From NCBI GenBank assembly GCA_029775965.1, contig JARVJU010000001.1, positions 62,001-126,000 on the forward strand: a stretch of DNA of 64,000 nucleotides, given 5' to 3'. The stretch comes from Nitrososphaeria archaeon (lineage in GTDB: Archaea; Thermoproteota; Nitrososphaeria; Conexivisphaerales; DTJL01). The notes beneath the pieces were generated by a model. The model worked only from the letters and a program-made list of their open reading frames with translations. It was not told the origin of the DNA and searched no databases. Of the stretch, positions 1 through 8,827 are shown piece after piece; within the stretch, counting starts at the first letter, position 1, and each line of letters starts with the position of its first letter. The translations under genes were made by a program, and so were the position numbers.

Positions 1-1
1 C

Positions 2-598
2 TATACTCCCACTTTCAGACCAGGCAGGGTAGGAAAAAGAGAAGCATTAGCTCTTTTGGTTGGAGCTTTACTTGTTTGGATTGTTGGTTCATCATTATTC
101 GGTTTTTCAATATTTTCTCCTGCTGGTTCTTACTATGTAATAGCAATAAACAGCGCCATATTTGTAGCTTCATTTGCTGTGCATGAATATGCTCATAAAT
201 ACGCTGCAAATTTAAACGGTTTCTGGGCAGAGTTCAAGCTGAGCATGTTTGGTGTGCTTATAACTGCGATATCTATCTTTTCCCCTTTCAAGTTTATATC
301 GCCAGGAGCCACTGTAGTGTTCGGTGCACCGGATAAAAACACCATGGGCAGGATAGCCATGTGGGGACCTATGGTGAATATAATAATTTCCTTGGTTCTT
401 TTCCCTGTAGTTCTGCTGATTCCAGGGGGAGAATTGCTTGCCCCAGCCTATCTCATAAACGGCTGGATAGCAGCTTTTAACCTGATACCTTTTGCTATGC
501 TAGATGGTAAAAAGATCTTTGACTGGAATAAAAGAATATGGCTGGCCATGATGGTCTATTCCATCGCTATAACTGCATTTGCGTTTATTGTCCTGTAG
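2..598 (+). CDS. Site-2 protease family (M50) metalloprotease, 5'-truncated by window edge
   Basis: This is probably an intramembrane zinc metalloprotease. The reading frame is open to base 2, with residues resembling the stretch before the first membrane helix (RPGRVGKREA), so the gene starts outside the window and the TTG at 56 is not the real start. HEYAH is the HExxH zinc and catalytic motif, lying in a hydrophobic segment, and LDGKK near the C-terminus matches the NPxxLDG-type third-ligand region. About five hydrophobic helices are visible. The 3' end overlaps the convergent nnrE by 14 nt. The substrate is unknown. Confidence 0.85.
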   Translation, partial: YTPTFRPGRVGKREALALLVGALLVWIVGSSLFGFSIFSPAGSYYVIAINSAIFVASFAVHEYAHKYAANLNGFWAEFKLSMFGVLITAISIFSPFKFISPGATVVFGAPDKNTMGRIAMWGPMVNIIISLVLFPVVLLIPGGELLAPAYLINGWIAAFNLIPFAMLDGKKIFDWNKRIWLAMMVYSIAITAFAFIVL

Positions 599-1241
599 CA
601 AAAGGAATACCTATATCCTTCACAACTATTATCCCTGAAGCGTCAGGCCTCATAGACAACCCTGGCTTTGACGCATGAAGTGTAACAGTGATATCTGCCC
701 TGACGAAAAGGCCATTATCTTCTCCAGTATCCGGGTCGATTCCTGAGGGAATATCTACAGAAATTACTGAAGCTGTAGATGAGTTGATCAGCTTTATGAT
801 ACTGGCATAAGGCTCTTTTATCTCCCCTTTTATCCCTGTACCAAATATACCATCTATTATTATGTCAGCATCTTCAAACATCTTGCGAACCGTATCAGGT
901 ATATTTGTGTCTAAAACTTCTATGATTTTCATTTTTCTGCAAAGATTCTTTGCTATCCTCCACTGTGTCCTTGCCTCTTCTGTCTTTACAGCATCTACAG
1001 TGGTGCCCAAGCATATGGCAGACACATCAGCTTTGGCACAAAGGTGTCTTGCTGCAGAAATACAGTCGCCTCCGTTATTGCCCGGACCGCATACAGCAAG
1101 AATCCCTGGATTGAAAGAAGGTTCATAAATTTCTGATATTAGATCCCCTATTGCCTTCCCTGCATTCTCCATCATCAATAGCCTATTCAATCCTCCTTCT
1201 TCTGCCATTTCTTCAATCTTTTTCATTTCTTGAGATTTCAT
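585..1241 (-). CDS. nnrE: NAD(P)H-hydrate epimerase (YjeF N-terminal domain)
   Basis: The family epimerises damaged NAD(P)HX so that the dehydratase can repair it. The N-terminal helix (MKSQEMKKIEEMAEEGG), the NAGKA segment and the glycine-rich CGPGNNGGD motif are typical, as is GIFGTG further on. At 218 aa it is the stand-alone epimerase domain; the ADP-dependent dehydratase domain often fused in archaea is absent and is not seen elsewhere in the window. It lies downstream of the NIF3-like gene on the same strand with a 16-nt gap, so the two may be co-transcribed. Confidence 0.88.
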   Translation of the reverse strand: MKSQEMKKIEEMAEEGGLNRLLMMENAGKAIGDLISEIYEPSFNPGILAVCGPGNNGGDCISAARHLCAKADVSAICLGTTVDAVKTEEARTQWRIAKNLCRKMKIIEVLDTNIPDTVRKMFEDADIIIDGIFGTGIKGEIKEPYASIIKLINSSTASVISVDIPSGIDPDTGEDNGLFVRADITVTLHASKPGLSMRPDASGIIVVKDIGIPFATGQ

Positions 1242-1257
1242 GAAGCTAACCCCTCTG

Positions 1258-2097
1258 TCACCTCAGTATACCGATTGTAACAGGTTTTATCCCATGCCTT
1301 TCTATCTCATCCAGATACGCATTTATCCCTACTGAATCTCCAGGTTCATGTCCTAGAAGCAATAGATTCTTTCCATTCAAAGATTTATCCTCTCTTATCT
1401 TCTTTAGCTCCTCAAAATCTATATGCATGTAGACAAGCGTGTCGATTCCAGCCTGGAAGTATTTCTTTGCTATTTCGTATCCCCCGTTTGTTCCAGCTGC
1501 CATAGCTAGAAATGTTTTGCCTCTCTTTGCATCATGATCGCCAAGCACAACGATCGGATTGACCTTGGATAAGGTGAACTCCTTAAGAGTAGATAATGAC
1601 TTTATGACATCTGCAACTCTTGGCCCAGATTCATCTATCTTTTCCTGTATAATCTTCCTCCCAACTTCATCAAGAGGTAGATGAATATTCATAAGCGGCA
1701 TTCTCAGGTGTAGTGCAGATTCAACCACCTGGCTATATATTGAGGTATGAGCGCTCAGCATACTTTTTTCTGCCAAAAGCCGAACCTGCTGCTCGAAGTC
1801 ACTTGCCCCGACATGGGATAAAAATTCCGAATGTCTTGATATCACACTGTGGAAGTTTAGATGACTTATTCCTAAAGGGTGATGCGCTATGACACCATCG
1901 CATCCCAGCTCTCTGGCAAGCAGTATTTCTCCAACTCCTACATTAATAGCTACCAATGGCCTTTCACTATCCCCTGCAACATGAACCATGCTGTCTTCAG
2001 GCAATCTGCTTAGACCAGACATCTGCATTGCAATTTCCATCATTTCCAACATGTCCATGACTTGTGTCACTACACCGCTATCTTTTTTACCTTTCAT
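1258..2097 (-). CDS. NIF3 / GTP cyclohydrolase I type 2-like metal-binding protein
   Basis: This is a NIF3-family protein of 279 aa. The HHPLG motif after a GCDGVIA strand is the metal-binding signature, and the C-terminal GHEPGDSVG segment supplies a second conserved histidine. The enzymatic role of the family is unsettled; the dinuclear-metal fold is well established. It is divergent from the SAM hydrolase gene, with only about 17 nt between start codons if the TTG start of that gene is right, so the two promoters must overlap the opposite coding regions. Confidence 0.8.
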   Translation of the reverse strand: MKGKKDSGVVTQVMDMLEMMEIAMQMSGLSRLPEDSMVHVAGDSERPLVAINVGVGEILLARELGCDGVIAHHPLGISHLNFHSVISRHSEFLSHVGASDFEQQVRLLAEKSMLSAHTSIYSQVVESALHLRMPLMNIHLPLDEVGRKIIQEKIDESGPRVADVIKSLSTLKEFTLSKVNPIVVLGDHDAKRGKTFLAMAAGTNGGYEIAKKYFQAGIDTLVYMHIDFEELKKIREDKSLNGKNLLLLGHEPGDSVGINAYLDEIERHGIKPVTIGILR

Positions 2098-2114
2098 ACA
2101 TCATAGAGTATGAC

Positions 2115-2885
2115 TTGCTGATAGGTCTGATTACAGATTTCGGAATTCAAGACCAGTATGTCTTTCAGCTAAAAGCTGTAATACGTTCTATTACTGACTG
2201 TGAGGTAGTCGATATAACTCATCTTGTCCCCCCTTTCAGCATAGAAACTGGGGCTTTCCTCCTTCTTCAGGCTTCGAAGTATGCACCGAGAGGCTCCATT
2301 TTGGTGGGTGTGGTTGACCCGGGTGTTGGAGGCAGCAGAAAATGCATAGCTGTAAAGACAAAGCGGGAAATAATCTTCGTCGGCCCCGATAACGGTCTTA
2401 TGTGGGAGGCAATAAATCATTGTGGATATTTGGAAGCCAGGGAGATAACGTCAGAAAAATACTATATCAAAAAGGGAGGAACATTTGATGGTAGAGACGT
2501 TTTTGCTCCTGCTGCAGCTCATCTGGCTGAGGGGATGTCATTCGAAGACATAGGTCCGAAGCTACCCAGGATAGAACAGTTGAAGTTTCCAGAGCCCAAG
2601 ATTACCAAAAGTCTGCTTCATGCATATGTTCTTCATACGGATAGATTTGGAAATTCTATACTCAATATCACAGCAGAATTGTTTCACAGGTGGGCTGCGA
2701 ATGCAGAAAGATTCTGCATAAATGCTTCCGGCGAAAGTTTTTTCGCAAAGCTGTACACATCTTACTCTCAAATGAAGGGTAGAGGGCTTATAACAGGTAG
2801 TACAGGGCTGCTCGAACTGAGTTCATTCAAGCCTCAGAATGGGGGATTAAAAGGAAAACATGTTTTTATATCGAAAATGGATTAA
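2115..2885 (+). CDS. S-adenosyl-L-methionine hydrolase / hydroxide adenosyltransferase (DUF62)
   Basis: The family hydrolyses SAM to adenosine and methionine. LITDFG at the N-terminus, the VVDPGVGG loop, FVGPDNGL and FDGRDVFAPAAA are the family signatures, and the length is normal. The ORF track starts at a GTG (2064) inside the divergent NIF3 gene. I prefer the TTG at 2115 because the conserved LIGLITDFG begins immediately after it. The C-terminus overlaps the convergent apt by 4 nt. It is related to the fluorinase/chlorinase fold, but hydrolase is the usual archaeal activity. Confidence 0.88.
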   Translation: MLIGLITDFGIQDQYVFQLKAVIRSITDCEVVDITHLVPPFSIETGAFLLLQASKYAPRGSILVGVVDPGVGGSRKCIAVKTKREIIFVGPDNGLMWEAINHCGYLEAREITSEKYYIKKGGTFDGRDVFAPAAAHLAEGMSFEDIGPKLPRIEQLKFPEPKITKSLLHAYVLHTDRFGNSILNITAELFHRWAANAERFCINASGESFFAKLYTSYSQMKGRGLITGSTGLLELSSFKPQNGGLKGKHVFISKMD

Positions 2886-3436
2886 ACAAGAGAGTTACCC
2901 TGCTTGTTATATTTGATCAAAGAATGTACATCGAAGCCATTCAACTTTTTCCTGCCTCCCAGATGCACTAACTCTACTACAAATGATATGCCAGTAACTC
3001 TGGCGTTAAGGCTTTCGATCAAGGTTGCGGCAGCTTTTGCCGTTCCCCCTGTTGCAAGCAGATCATCCACCAGCAGAACGCTTTCTCCCTTGTAAAATGC
3101 ATCTTCGTGAACCTCTACAGCTTCTTTTCCATACTCTAATTCGTATTCAACTCTTTTCTTTTTCCAGGGAAGTTTTCCTGGTTTTCTTATTGGCACGAAT
3201 CCCACTCCTAACTCATATGCTAGTGGAGAACCAACGATAAAGCCTCTTGCCTCTACCCCAGCGACCACATCTATGTTTTTACCTTTGTAGTATTCTGCCT
3301 GTCTTCTTATTATGTAGCTAAACGCATTTTTGTCCTTAAAAAGGGGTGTTATGTCAAGAAATATTACACCTTTGACAGGGTAGTCCGGTAACTGTCGAAT
3401 CAGATGCTTGAGATCATCTACCTTTGATAAATTCAC
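2882..3436 (-). CDS. apt: Adenine phosphoribosyltransferase
   Basis: Converts adenine and PRPP to AMP in purine salvage. The PRPP-binding motif VLLVDDLLATGGTAKAA is clear, preceded by the VAGVEARGFIVG loop and the RKPGKLPWKKKRVEYELEYG flexible-loop region, the usual order in Apt. It is 184 aa, a normal length, with a GTG start. Its location next to SAM hydrolase, which releases adenosine, is suggestive but not proof of a shared pathway. The small ORF upstream on the same strand may be co-transcribed. Confidence 0.92.
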   Translation of the reverse strand: MNLSKVDDLKHLIRQLPDYPVKGVIFLDITPLFKDKNAFSYIIRRQAEYYKGKNIDVVAGVEARGFIVGSPLAYELGVGFVPIRKPGKLPWKKKRVEYELEYGKEAVEVHEDAFYKGESVLLVDDLLATGGTAKAAATLIESLNARVTGISFVVELVHLGGRKKLNGFDVHSLIKYNKQGNSLV

Positions 3437-3471
3437 TCCAGTGTCTGTAAGATTCTTTTATTTAGGTATTG

Positions 3472-3675
3472 CTAGTTTCTGCTCTTTCTTTGTACCTTTC
3501 TTTGCAGAATGAACGTTTCAGAAAATGTCTTTCCTGTTCTTTCTTTGAAGAGCTTATCCATATACTCCTTTACTTCTTTCGGACTACTCCTGTAAAAGTC
3601 GAGTATATCCGAGAACTTCACAGCAGAATCTATATAATCCTCAATCAGGAATTTTACTTCTCCATTGAGTACCAT
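3472..3675 (-). CDS. Small hypothetical protein, 67 aa
   Basis: No family was recognised. The predicted protein is charged and amphipathic (for example SPKEVKEYMDKLFKERTGK) with a very basic tail, which looks more protein-like than the opposite-strand ORF at 3469-3699. It sits 35 nt upstream of apt on the same strand and could share its transcript. The coding call rests on composition only. Confidence 0.4.
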   Translation of the reverse strand: MVLNGEVKFLIEDYIDSAVKFSDILDFYRSSPKEVKEYMDKLFKERTGKTFSETFILQRKVQRKSRN

Positions 3676-3760
3676 ACCATATATGACGCAGAACTCTGAT
3701 TAAAGCTATTCGCTGCCAAAAAACTCTCCGAGTATATGTTTACTTGCCATGAGAAATGAG

Positions 3761-3796
3761 TTGACTTACTTGACTTACTTGACTTACTTGACTTGC
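3761..3796. repeat. Tandem 9-bp repeat (TTGACTTAC, 4 copies)
   Basis: Three perfect copies of TTGACTTAC and a fourth with one change (TTGACTTGC) run head to tail in the 210-bp gap before the MFS gene at 3910. The reverse complement of the same core, AAGTCAAGTAA, occurs at about 12710-12720, also in a gap upstream of an MFS gene. It may be an operator or just slippage. Confidence 0.8.
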
Positions 3797-3909
3797 TTAT
3801 CTGACCAAACATTCACAGTAATCCTTCCACTGAACAGCCACTGTAGCAAACTTTATAGACTTTTCAGGTTGATGTGCAGGAATACCAAATTCCTTCAGGC
3901 TGAGTTACA

Positions 3910-5079
3910 ATGATGTCAAACTTTTCAAGAAACATAAAGCTACTTACTGCTGGTAGAGTAATTTCCTCAATAGGTTTTTCATCTACAATACCATTCCTTG
4001 CAGTTTATCTTTCAGTAGAAAGGAACGTATCGCTGATCGTAGTAGGAGCCATGTACCTGGTGCAGGGTATAGCCGGGATACTATCAATGACGTTATCAGG
4101 CTTTGTTTCAGACAAAATAGGACCAAGAAGAACAATGCTGATAGGCTATCTTTTTTCGTTGCTTTCTTCTCTTATTCTTGCATTTTTAGTCTACTTCAAT
4201 ATCAACCCGCTCATAATAATAATTACTTATCCTGTCTTCTCTTTTCTCAGAGGGTTCTCTATAACTCCCACAGCAACTCTTGCCGCTGATGAAAAGACAG
4301 ACGTCATCACCAATTTCTCGCTTCTTGTCATGGCAGGTAACCTTGGATTTGCAATTGGCCCAGCCATAGGAGGTTTTGTGGTATCATTAGCAGATTATGC
4401 AGCGCTTTTCTTCTTAAACTCAGTATTCACTCTAGCAAGCGCTGTACTAGCTGTGTTAACAATGGAAGGTACTTATCATTTGGCCAGAGAAAAAGAAAAG
4501 GCAAAACCGGACATTGCAATTGCAACATTTCTTCTTTTAACCTTTCTTGGTTTTATAGTTATTGGGCAGGATATTGAACCCTTTGCTATATATTCGAGTA
4601 AGGTAATTCATGTCAGTAATCTGATCATAGGATATCTGTTCTCTTTCAGCGGTGCTATGATTGTTGCAATGCAGATCCCTGCAATGACCGTTTTGAGGCG
4701 TTATGGAATTTATGCCTGCCTTATAATAGGCTGTACGCTGGGAGCTTTGGCCTCAGTGGTGATAGCTGCAGCTACCAATGAACTGCATCTTTTGATAGGA
4801 ATGGCAATAATAACTCTGGCAGAAATATTTCTTACAGTCCCTTCACAGGTCTGGATAACTCTCAGGTCTCCAGGCTCCAGAAAAGGGGCCTATCAAGGAT
4901 ATTACTCTTCCATTCGAACTTCAGGCAGGTCAGCAGCTGCATGGCTTGGCAGTACTATGATGGGCATCTTTGTATACCCGCATAATTCCTGGTATGTTGT
5001 ATCCATGATTTCACTCCTTACAGGCATAGCCTTTTTGTATCACGAAAGGCTTTTCGCAAAGAAAGCTAACAGCACTTAA
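3910..5079 (+). CDS. MFS transporter (12-TM type)
   Basis: An integral membrane permease of 389 aa. About twelve hydrophobic segments are visible, with the MFS loop 2-3 motif as SGFVSDKIGPRR. The substrate is not evident. The ATG start follows a second in-frame ATG. A TATA-like stretch (CTTTATAG, about 3850) lies 55 nt upstream and the TTGACTTAC tandem repeat lies before that. The ArsA-type ATPase begins 12 nt downstream on the same strand. Confidence 0.85.
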   Translation: MMSNFSRNIKLLTAGRVISSIGFSSTIPFLAVYLSVERNVSLIVVGAMYLVQGIAGILSMTLSGFVSDKIGPRRTMLIGYLFSLLSSLILAFLVYFNINPLIIIITYPVFSFLRGFSITPTATLAADEKTDVITNFSLLVMAGNLGFAIGPAIGGFVVSLADYAALFFLNSVFTLASAVLAVLTMEGTYHLAREKEKAKPDIAIATFLLLTFLGFIVIGQDIEPFAIYSSKVIHVSNLIIGYLFSFSGAMIVAMQIPAMTVLRRYGIYACLIIGCTLGALASVVIAAATNELHLLIGMAIITLAEIFLTVPSQVWITLRSPGSRKGAYQGYYSSIRTSGRSAAAWLGSTMMGIFVYPHNSWYVVSMISLLTGIAFLYHERLFAKKANST

Positions 5080-5090
5080 AAAGATGCTAA

Positions 5091-6281
5091 ATGCATGCTT
5101 TGATGAATTTGAGATTAATAGCATACACGGGAAAAGGAGGTGTGGGCAAGTCAGTCCTTTCTTCAGCCACAGCACTCCGTTGTGCCGAAGAGGGTCTTGA
5201 TACTCTGGTCATGTCATCAGATCCCGCTCATACACTATCTGATGCCTTCGGTCAGCCTATAGGTTCTCATGAAACAAAAATCATGGAACATCTCTGGGGC
5301 GTGCACATAGACCCTGTGGATGAGGCTATGAGAAATTACTCTACGCTTATGGACTATATAGTTGAGATCTTCAGAGTAAAGGAGATAGATGAAACAATTG
5401 CTTATGAGCTTGCAAATCTGCCAGGCAGCACAGGAGCTGCTGCACTCTTAAAGGCTGAGTATTATGATTCGAAGGAAAGATATGACGTACTTGTGATGGA
5501 TATGGTACCGTCAGGCGAAGCTTTAAGGCTTCTCTACTTGCCATACCTTCTTGGCAGATTCAGTAGAAAATTGGTGAAACTTATAGCCCCTGCTGCAGAC
5601 CTGGGACGAATCCTGCAGCCAGTTACAGGTATGCCTATGCCATCAAAGAAGGTGATAGATAAGCAGCTCGAACTACTCGAACAGATGGAAGCTGTCAGAA
5701 GACTGCTCACAGACTTTGACAAAACAAGTGTGAGACTTGTGATGAACCCTGATACCTTCAGCATAATGAATGCGAAGAGGACATATATGCAATCCAGCAT
5801 CTACGGTATAAACACTGATTTAGCAATCGTCAACAAGATAATGCCTGATGAGGTAAAGGATCCCTACCTGACAGAGCTAAAAATATCACAAAGAGAAAAC
5901 ACCGAGGATGCAGAAAAAGATTTCAAGCCACTACCTGTTAAAAGGCTTCCACTTTATAGCCAAGAGCTCAAGGGTTTTGAACGTCTCAGAAAGGCGGCAT
6001 CAGATTTGTTTGGTGATGACGATCCTGCAAAAGTGTATTTTAAGGGGAAACCCATTGAGATAATTACAGGCGAAAAGGAGCTGGAGCTCATTCTGGCAGC
6101 CCGACTGGCTAGCAAGGAAGATGTTGAGGTGGAAAGAATAGGAGATGAACTTATAATGCACATACAGCTGGATTCAGGTAAGGCTGAGGTGCTTATCCCT
6201 CTGCCAGCTATAACATTCAAGTACAAACTAAAAGGAGCCAAGCTTATAAATGGCAGCCTGCACATCAAGTTTGGTGAGTAG
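5091..6281 (+). CDS. ArsA/Get3-family ATPase with C-terminal HSP20-like domain
   Basis: A deviant-Walker ATPase of the ArsA/GET3 group. The GKGGVGKS P-loop is near residue 15, the SSDPAHTL switch I motif follows and VMDMVPSGEALRLL corresponds to the switch II region. The last 90 or so residues are beta-rich (EIITGEKELEL... LHIKFGE) and resemble the ArsA-HSP20 domain. No arsenic genes flank it, so a role in tail-anchored-protein or metal handling is equally possible. An alternative start is the ATG at 5103. It follows the MFS gene by 12 nt and is followed directly by a small ORF. Confidence 0.85.
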   Translation: MHALMNLRLIAYTGKGGVGKSVLSSATALRCAEEGLDTLVMSSDPAHTLSDAFGQPIGSHETKIMEHLWGVHIDPVDEAMRNYSTLMDYIVEIFRVKEIDETIAYELANLPGSTGAAALLKAEYYDSKERYDVLVMDMVPSGEALRLLYLPYLLGRFSRKLVKLIAPAADLGRILQPVTGMPMPSKKVIDKQLELLEQMEAVRRLLTDFDKTSVRLVMNPDTFSIMNAKRTYMQSSIYGINTDLAIVNKIMPDEVKDPYLTELKISQRENTEDAEKDFKPLPVKRLPLYSQELKGFERLRKAASDLFGDDDPAKVYFKGKPIEIITGEKELELILAARLASKEDVEVERIGDELIMHIQLDSGKAEVLIPLPAITFKYKLKGAKLINGSLHIKFGE

Positions 6282-6282
6282 T

Positions 6283-6561
6283 TTGGAAAGAGAAAAGGAA
6301 GCCAGGGAATCTAAGAAAGCCATCTCCTATCCTTTCATTCCAGTTCCTGTTCCTATCTTTCTTCCTTTGAGCACCAGATTTTTCGATGAATTTCTAGAAA
6401 GGGTATGGCCTAAAGAATACTATGACTCCTATATGCATTTACAAAATGCAAGAATAGAGATGCTTAAAGCTGTAGAATCTGCTATAGGTAAAAGGATAGA
6501 AACTCTGGAAAGAGCACAGAAAGAGGCTAGACCACAGAAGGAGAAGGTCAAGGTAGAATAG
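6283..6561 (+). CDS. Small hypothetical protein, about 92 aa
   Basis: No family was recognised. The ORF track begins inside arsA at 6250. I prefer the TTG at 6283, which follows the arsA stop codon by one base, so translation is probably coupled. The protein has a proline-rich hydrophobic stretch (FIPVPVPIFLPLS) followed by a charged helical C-terminus ending in lysine and glutamate. It is probably in the arsA operon. Confidence 0.55.
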   Translation: MEREKEARESKKAISYPFIPVPVPIFLPLSTRFFDEFLERVWPKEYYDSYMHLQNARIEMLKAVESAIGKRIETLERAQKEARPQKEKVKVE

Positions 6562-6615
6562 CGCATCTCATGGCATGGATATTAAATAGCTTCAGCTTTG
6601 TTGGGCAGAATGCGG

Positions 6616-6640
6616 TATAATTATATATAGATTTATATAT
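6616..6640 (+). promoter_or_regulatory. TATA-like AT-rich promoter of padR
   Basis: The stretch TATAATTATATATAG followed by TTTATATAT lies 10-35 nt upstream of the PadR start. Two overlapping TATA-like boxes are each about 26 nt from a possible start (GTG 6650 and ATG 6662), which fits leaderless archaeal transcripts. PadR proteins usually repress their own operon, so the operator may overlap here. Confidence 0.5.
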
Positions 6641-6649
6641 CATCGCAAT

Positions 6650-7162
6650 GTGGCGCCACGCATGCTCAGGCAAGAGACCTTTCAGCTCAGAGACAGCATA
6701 ATTGGTATCTTTGCGATGCATATGATGGAGAAGGGTCCAATCTATGGAAGTGACGTCGCGAATAGAATAAGCGAACTTACGGATAAAACTTGGAGGCCAG
6801 GGGCTGGCGCCATATACCCTACTCTTCTAAGGCTTGTCAGAAAAGGATTTGTCACCTTTGAACAGTCCGGAGAGAGAAAAAGGTACATCCTAACACAAAA
6901 GGGAAAGGAGCTCATAGACAAAACGAAATCCAGTCTAGTGATGGGGACAAAGTATACCTTTGCCTGGAGGCTGGTGCTTGATATGATAAACCCTGAGGAT
7001 AGACCCGCTTTTATATTACGAAGGTTTCAGTCAGGCATAGACGTTCTGATCAAAGCGCTCAATGATGAATCCATAGTTCGAGAAGAAAGAGCTTACCTAG
7101 CCAAGCAAGCATTCGAAGAAATGCAAAGGTCTCTCAGGAAGCTTGAAAAATTAATATCATAA
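6650..7162 (+). CDS. PadR-family transcriptional regulator
   Basis: A DNA-binding winged-helix regulator. The N-terminal PadR domain shows the classic order: a helix ending GPIYGSDVANRI, then WRPGAGAIYPTLLRLVRKGFV, then a wing with SGERKRYILTQKGKEL. The C-terminal half is helical, as expected for the dimerisation region. It is first in a probable operon with a secreted repeat protein and a DHA2-type MFS exporter, the arrangement expected of a drug- or metabolite-responsive repressor of an efflux pump. GTG 6650 and ATG 6662 are both possible starts. Confidence 0.9.
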   Translation: MAPRMLRQETFQLRDSIIGIFAMHMMEKGPIYGSDVANRISELTDKTWRPGAGAIYPTLLRLVRKGFVTFEQSGERKRYILTQKGKELIDKTKSSLVMGTKYTFAWRLVLDMINPEDRPAFILRRFQSGIDVLIKALNDESIVREERAYLAKQAFEEMQRSLRKLEKLIS

Positions 7163-7167
7163 GGAGG
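7161..7167 (+). promoter_or_regulatory. Strong Shine-Dalgarno (AAGGAGG)
   Basis: AAGGAGG overlaps the padR stop region and lies 10 nt before ATG 7178. This supports ATG 7178 over the in-frame TTG at 7175, and supports co-transcription with padR. Confidence 0.7.
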
Positions 7168-7177
7168 AATCTGTTTG

Positions 7178-8827
7178 ATGAAACAAGTAAAGAACTGTTT
7201 ATTGCTCTGTATATCTCTTATTCTTTTGACTCTATCCTTTTCAGGCCTGCAGGCCTTCGCCCAGAGTGCGAGTTTTCAGACTGCAGCTGTTTGGGGTTCT
7301 AATACCTCGCCTTTAATAGCATCCCCAGGTGCCGCAGACCTACCGCTAACAATTACAGTTACGAACCTCGGACCTAATGTAGTACAGAATCTGACAGCTC
7401 TTTTTGTGACAAGGTATCCTCTAATACCTATCAGCGGGGAAGAACAGAATATAACCCAATATATTCCTGTTCTACCAATTGGCTCCTCGTTTTTCCTTGT
7501 TGGTTACTTTAGCATATATTCCAACGCTACTCAGGGCATATACAAAGAGACACTAAACCTGAGCTATACTGTCAACTCTGAACGCATAATTCAGAGCATG
7601 AATGTCAGTGTTCCAATACTTGGTCCTCCTGTCCCGACGCAGAGTTTTCTTGCTTCTGCCATATGGGGTTCAGATCAATCCCCCATTGTTGCATCGCCTG
7701 ATGCTAATAATCTCCCGCTGCAGATAACTATAGTCAATACAGGCCCCAGTTCAGTTTTTGACTTCTCTGCTTCATTTTATCCAGAGCAGCCCATTGCACC
7801 TGTAGCTGGAGAAGGTTCACAGCAAAGTCAGTCTGTGCCGATTTTACAACCTGGTTCTTCTGTAAAGATAATAGGATACTATAATATTCTACCAGCTGCA
7901 CAGCCTGGGATCTATAATGATTCCATCCTACTCTCCTACTCGAACGGCACAAGAACATTTACCCAGCAGATCAACGTTCAGATACCCATACTTGGTTATG
8001 CAGATATGCACATAGCTTCCTTCAACTATCTCCCATCACTAATATACCCTGGCTATCCTGAGGCAGAATTGCAGGTGACTCTGCTCAATACAGGTACATC
8101 TGCAGCCTCATCTGTCAATCTATCCCTTGAAACTTCTTATCCTGTTTCTCCGCTTTATCCTGATGCTAACACAAAATACATAGGTTATATGCCTGTAGGG
8201 CAGCCAATAACAGTAGCTTTTCCTCTGATGATAGCTAATACGACACTCCCTGAAAACACCACACTGACTCTGCTTGCTAACTATAACCATTCAAATACAT
8301 CAGTCTTTCAAATACCTTTTGTGGAATACTCAAAAGCTGTATTGCAGGCTTCTGTTATATCATCATCCTCAATAACAGTTGGTGACAGTGCAGCATTCAT
8401 TACACTGTCATTACGCAACACGGGCAATGTAGCTGCCCAGTATGCTACTCTGGCACTTGTGCCTTCCAATGTATTCCAGCCTAGCATACCGTCAAGTGCA
8501 AGCCCTCTGCTCGCACCTACATACCTTAACACAACCATAGGCACCATAGCTCCCCAGCAACAGGTGAATGTAACCTATGTAGTCTCTGTAGGCTCGAATA
8601 TCCCAGCTGGTACCTATACCATCAATTTCATAGCAACATGGACTCAGCCAGGAGCGCAGTACCCCTTTGTTCAGGAAATACCTGTGCAGGTTCACGTTGC
8701 TCAGACTATAACCCAATCTCTGGGTCAGGATTTAGTCAAACCGATCTACCTGATAATAATAGTTCTGATTATAGTACTTGTGGTTGTTGGTGCAATAGCT
8801 ATAGCTAGAGGAAGGAGGAGTAAATGA
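7178..8827 (+). CDS. Secreted, membrane-anchored CARDB/COG1361-like repeat protein
   Basis: An N-terminal signal segment (LLLCISLILLTLSFSG, ending near QAFAQ) and a single C-terminal transmembrane helix followed by RGRRSK place the bulk outside the cell with the tail inside. The ectodomain carries about four beta-sandwich repeats. The first two are obviously related (AVWGSNTSPLIASPGA and AIWGSDQSPIVASPDA), each followed by a NLGP or NTGP strand, typical of CARDB or NPCBM-associated archaeal surface domains. It sits between padR and an exporter gene, so an accessory role in efflux across the surface layer is plausible but inferred. Confidence 0.75.
   Translation: MKQVKNCLLLCISLILLTLSFSGLQAFAQSASFQTAAVWGSNTSPLIASPGAADLPLTITVTNLGPNVVQNLTALFVTRYPLIPISGEEQNITQYIPVLPIGSSFFLVGYFSIYSNATQGIYKETLNLSYTVNSERIIQSMNVSVPILGPPVPTQSFLASAIWGSDQSPIVASPDANNLPLQITIVNTGPSSVFDFSASFYPEQPIAPVAGEGSQQSQSVPILQPGSSVKIIGYYNILPAAQPGIYNDSILLSYSNGTRTFTQQINVQIPILGYADMHIASFNYLPSLIYPGYPEAELQVTLLNTGTSAASSVNLSLETSYPVSPLYPDANTKYIGYMPVGQPITVAFPLMIANTTLPENTTLTLLANYNHSNTSVFQIPFVEYSKAVLQASVISSSSITVGDSAAFITLSLRNTGNVAAQYATLALVPSNVFQPSIPSSASPLLAPTYLNTTIGTIAPQQQVNVTYVVSVGSNIPAGTYTINFIATWTQPGAQYPFVQEIPVQVHVAQTITQSLGQDLVKPIYLIIIVLIIVLVVVGAIAIARGRRSK

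Noticed and set aside
5091-6281. Arsenic-resistance operon
   Set aside because: The ArsA-type ATPase has no arsB, arsR or arsD neighbour, and the HSP20-like tail is common in ArsA/Get3 relatives not linked to arsenic.
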